Shown: in pieces, positions 5,810 to 6,942 of the stretch
Layout of the letters: every line of letters starts with the position of its first letter
Numbering within the stretch: the first letter of the stretch is position 1
Notes under the pieces: model-generated
Database searches by the model: none
Told to the model about the DNA's origin: nothing
What the model saw: the letters and a program-made list of their open reading frames with translations, nothing else
Assembly: GCA_025997455.1 (NCBI GenBank)
Contig: BNUP01000116.1
Location: 1-6,942, forward strand
Origin: Fibrobacterales bacterium
Lineage (GTDB): Bacteria; Fibrobacterota; Fibrobacteria; Fibrobacterales; Fibrobacteraceae
Reading direction: 5' to 3'
DNA: 6,942 nucleotides
Made by a program: the position numbers and the translations under genes

Positions 5810-5837
5810 AGGGTATAGGGTGTGGGGTGTGGGGTAT
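5810..5837 (-). repeat. Heptamer tandem repeat (ACACCCC type, four units, - strand)
   Basis: On the + strand the units are AGGGTAT, AGGGTGT, GGGGTGT and GGGGTAT; on the - strand they are ATACCCC, ACACCCC, ACACCCT and ATACCCT. Looser units flank them at 5803-5809 and 5838-5844. A 15-bp block next to it (5795-5809) is an exact inverted copy of 475-489, beside the glycosyltransferase arrays. Confidence 0.8.
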
Positions 5838-5861
5838 GAGGAGTGTAAAGTTATTATTCTT

Positions 5862-5889
5862 TACTCTCTACTCTCTACTCTCTATTCTC
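5862..5889 (+). repeat. Heptamer tandem repeat (TACTCTC type, four units)
   Basis: Three exact TACTCTC units and one TATTCTC lie in the MCE leader region, about 50 bp before the ATG. Exact tandem units are expected to change in number by slippage, so length may vary between strains. Confidence 0.85.
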
Positions 5890-5912
5890 TACATTTTCCA
5901 CTTTTCACTATC

Positions 5913-5936
5913 AACTTTTTTCTACCTTCTCCCAAG
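5913..5936 (+). promoter_or_regulatory. Putative promoter box TTTCTACCTTC of the MCE gene
   Basis: AACTTTTTTCTACCTTCTCC precedes the ATG at 5937; TACCTT occupies 5923-5928, leaving eight bases to the start codon. No Shine-Dalgarno site is visible. Together with 5773-5788 on the other strand it makes the divergent promoter region an imperfect inverted repeat. After inversion it drives the truncated MCE frame toward the M48 catalytic half. Confidence 0.5.
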
Positions 5937-6416
5937 ATGGATACCACTAAAGGAGAGAGAATTAGGCTCGGCATTTTTGTGCTACTGATGTCGCTTTTGG
6001 TTTTGGGAACGGCGGCGTTTTTAATCGGGAAAAAAATTACAGAGAAATACACGCCTTACAAGACGAGGTTTACCGAATCGGTTGATGGTTTGAACCCCGG
6101 TGCAAAGGTGAAATTGAACGGTATTGTGGTGGGGCAGGTAACGGCTTTGGAAGTTGATGAAGAGGATTTAACGGCTGTTATTGTGAAATTTGAGGTTGCG
6201 GCGGGAACTCCAGTAAAAACAACTATGAATGCAAATTTAATAGGAGGAATTTCTCTTACGGGTTTAAAAAGTATTGAATTAAGTGGCGGTGCGCCGAGCG
6301 ACCCAAACGCTAAAAAAGGCGATTTTATAAACTCCTCAGTGAGCGGCTTAAAACAGATTACGGGACAGGCAGAAAATATTGCGGAAAAAAACTCGGCAAG
6401 GAATATGACAGTTTAA
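5937..6416 (+). CDS. MCE-family (MlaD-like) lipid-transport protein, truncated 5' half
   Basis: A 159-residue frame starting at the ATG at 5937, just after the TTTCTACCTTC box. Residues 1-10 are cytosolic, 11-31 (LGIFVLLMSL and on) form a membrane anchor, and about 39-118 are a full MCE domain (YKTRFTESVDGLNPGAKVKL, NGIVVGQV, NANLIGGISLTGLKSIELSG). MCE proteins form hexameric rings that pass lipids between the inner and outer membranes. The natural sequence stops at Lys 151; the last eight residues (NSARNMTV) come from reading the duplicated M48 segment in the wrong frame, ending at TAA 6414-6416. The anchor and ring domain are therefore kept, but the ~141-residue helical C-terminus is missing; it lies at 5108-5536 on the other strand. 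Whether the short form assembles is unknown; loss of the tunnel-forming helices would probably disable it. Confidence 0.9.
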   Translation: MDTTKGERIRLGIFVLLMSLLVLGTAAFLIGKKITEKYTPYKTRFTESVDGLNPGAKVKLNGIVVGQVTALEVDEEDLTAVIVKFEVAAGTPVKTTMNANLIGGISLTGLKSIELSGGAPSDPNAKKGDFINSSVSGLKQITGQAENIAEKNSARNMTV

Positions 6417-6500
6417 TACGAGTCGGCGATAAAAGCGTTATGGAGGCAGGCGAAAGCATTTTTACGCCAAAAACAGCGGCAGACACCGTTCTCTACAAAT
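6385..6500 (+). repeat. 116-bp perfect inverted repeat, right arm
   Basis: This arm starts at the seven A's shared with the MCE 5' half (gcgg then A7) and ends at ctctacaaat, where natural M48 coding sequence (actaccaag) continues. It carries the TAA at 6414-6416 that ends the MCE frame. Identity with the left arm is complete over 116 bp; beyond each end the sequences differ at once. Confidence 0.98.
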
Positions 6501-6942
6501 ACTACCAAGACCTCAAAACCAAAATGGTAGGAGCAATAAGCGATGACGAATGGGCTGCGGTTCTGCCCTCAGGCTACACAAAAAATAACTTTTTTGAATT
6601 TAAAATCATAAACTCAAAACAGGTAAATGCCTTTGCGGTTCCGGGCGGATATGTATATTTTTACACCGCAATTTTGAAAAACTTCCAAAGCGAATCGGAA
6701 TTGTTGAGCGTTATGTCTCACGAAATAGGGCATGTGATTAAGCACCACAGCAGAGAGTCGATGGTAAAGCAGGGTATTATGGGAGTTGTGATAGATGCAC
6801 TTTTGGGTGACGGCTTGGGTGCAACGGTTGCATCACTTGGCACAAGCGTTTGGCTTTTAAGCGGTAGCCGCGAGAACGAGTTAGAGGCAGACGAGATGGG
6901 CTATATCTACACAAAAAAAATAGGCGTTTCTTCAAAAGGATT
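6386..6942 (+). CDS. M48-family zinc metallopeptidase, detached 3' part with the catalytic domain (runs off window)
   Basis: The frame is open from the right repeat arm to the window edge with no stop. It carries the zinc-binding motif HEIGHVIKHH (HExxH at 6719-6733) and the third-ligand region ENELEADEMGY (from 6872), both diagnostic of M48 peptidases of the secreted/lipoprotein type (BepA/LoiP-like). VNAFAVPGGYVYFYTAILKN precedes the active site, as usual in this family. These enzymes act in periplasmic or outer-membrane protein quality control. The signal peptide and start are missing; they lie inverted at 5759-5650. The first in-frame ATG is at 6440, without a ribosome-binding site, and would give a protein lacking any export signal. 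The duplicated 116-bp arm lets the gene be restored precisely by flipping the core. The MCE promoter now reads toward this fragment. Confidence 0.9.

Larger units (their letters stand above)
5534..6500. other. Inverted segment that swaps the 5' ends of the MCE and M48 genes
   Basis: A 735-bp core (5650-6384) between the two 116-bp arms carries the M48 5' end (- strand) and the MCE 5' end (+ strand), with their promoters back to back. The two matching 3' halves lie outside, each on the wrong side. Turning the core around restores a continuous M48 gene through the right arm. MCE is continuous only if the left arm is also removed. Both junctions are explained by short homologies to a single MCE site, reconstructed as GCGGAAAAAAATTTAGAC. 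No MCE bases are missing, which points to one inversion event with duplication of 116 bp of M48. Confidence 0.9.

Noticed and set aside
5685..5936. Extended frame upstream of the MCE start
   Set aside because: It covers the opposite-strand M48 signal-peptide region, both promoter boxes and the heptamer arrays. The ATG at 5937 gives the expected short cytosolic tail and membrane anchor.
5534..6500. Insertion sequence or integron-like element
   Set aside because: There is no transposase or recombinase in the core, the arms are M48 coding sequence and no target-site duplication is visible. The content is the 5' ends of the two flanking genes.
5534..6500. A finely evolved phase switch that restores both genes on flipping
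   Set aside because: Flipping restores M48, but MCE would still carry the 116-bp left arm with an in-frame TAA. MCE is broken in both orientations, so a mature two-way switch is unlikely, though one-way M48 switching remains open.

Overview
The window comes from a Gram-negative (diderm), fairly AT-rich bacterium. It holds an MCE-family lipid-transport protein, two lipoproteins (one weakly predicted) and an outer-membrane barrel ending in phenylalanine. Gene content and promoter style are compatible with the Fibrobacterota or a neighbouring gut or environmental lineage, but that placement is a guess.

Left part (1-1333, + strand): the 3' end of an Rpn/PD-(D/E)XK-type transposase gene, a repeat-rich gap of about 215 bp, and a complete family-2-like glycosyltransferase gene. 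Middle (5108 back to 1366, - strand): four tightly overlapping genes, namely a PqiC-like ABC-transport auxiliary lipoprotein, a beta-barrel outer-membrane protein, a COG0731-like radical SAM enzyme and a 100-residue three-helix membrane protein. They follow the 3' half of an MCE (MlaD-like) gene and look like one operon that MCE once headed, plausibly an envelope lipid-trafficking unit. No ATPase or permease gene is present here.

Right part (5108-6942): the main discovery. Two genes, an MCE protein and an M48-family metallopeptidase lipoprotein, are each cut in two, and their 5' halves have been exchanged by an inversion. A perfect 116-bp inverted repeat (5534-5649 and 6385-6500) flanks a 735-bp core that holds both start codons and both promoters. 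Read on paper, flipping the core rebuilds the M48 gene exactly. Joining the two MCE pieces directly, without the 116 bp, rebuilds a continuous 293-residue MCE protein. The repeat is M48 coding sequence duplicated at the event, and both junctions lie at microhomologies (A7 and AAAT). As it stands, the M48 promoter faces the lipid-transport operon and the MCE promoter faces the M48 catalytic domain.

The intergenic regions carry a second pattern. Heptanucleotide tandem repeats (AACTCTC-, ACACCCC- and TACTCTC-like) and a shared TTTCTACCTTC box lie just upstream of the glycosyltransferase, MCE and M48 starts. The box is so close to two of the start codons that leaderless or near-leaderless mRNAs are possible. 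A 39-bp palindrome sits in frame inside the radical SAM gene, in what looks like a lineage-specific insertion.
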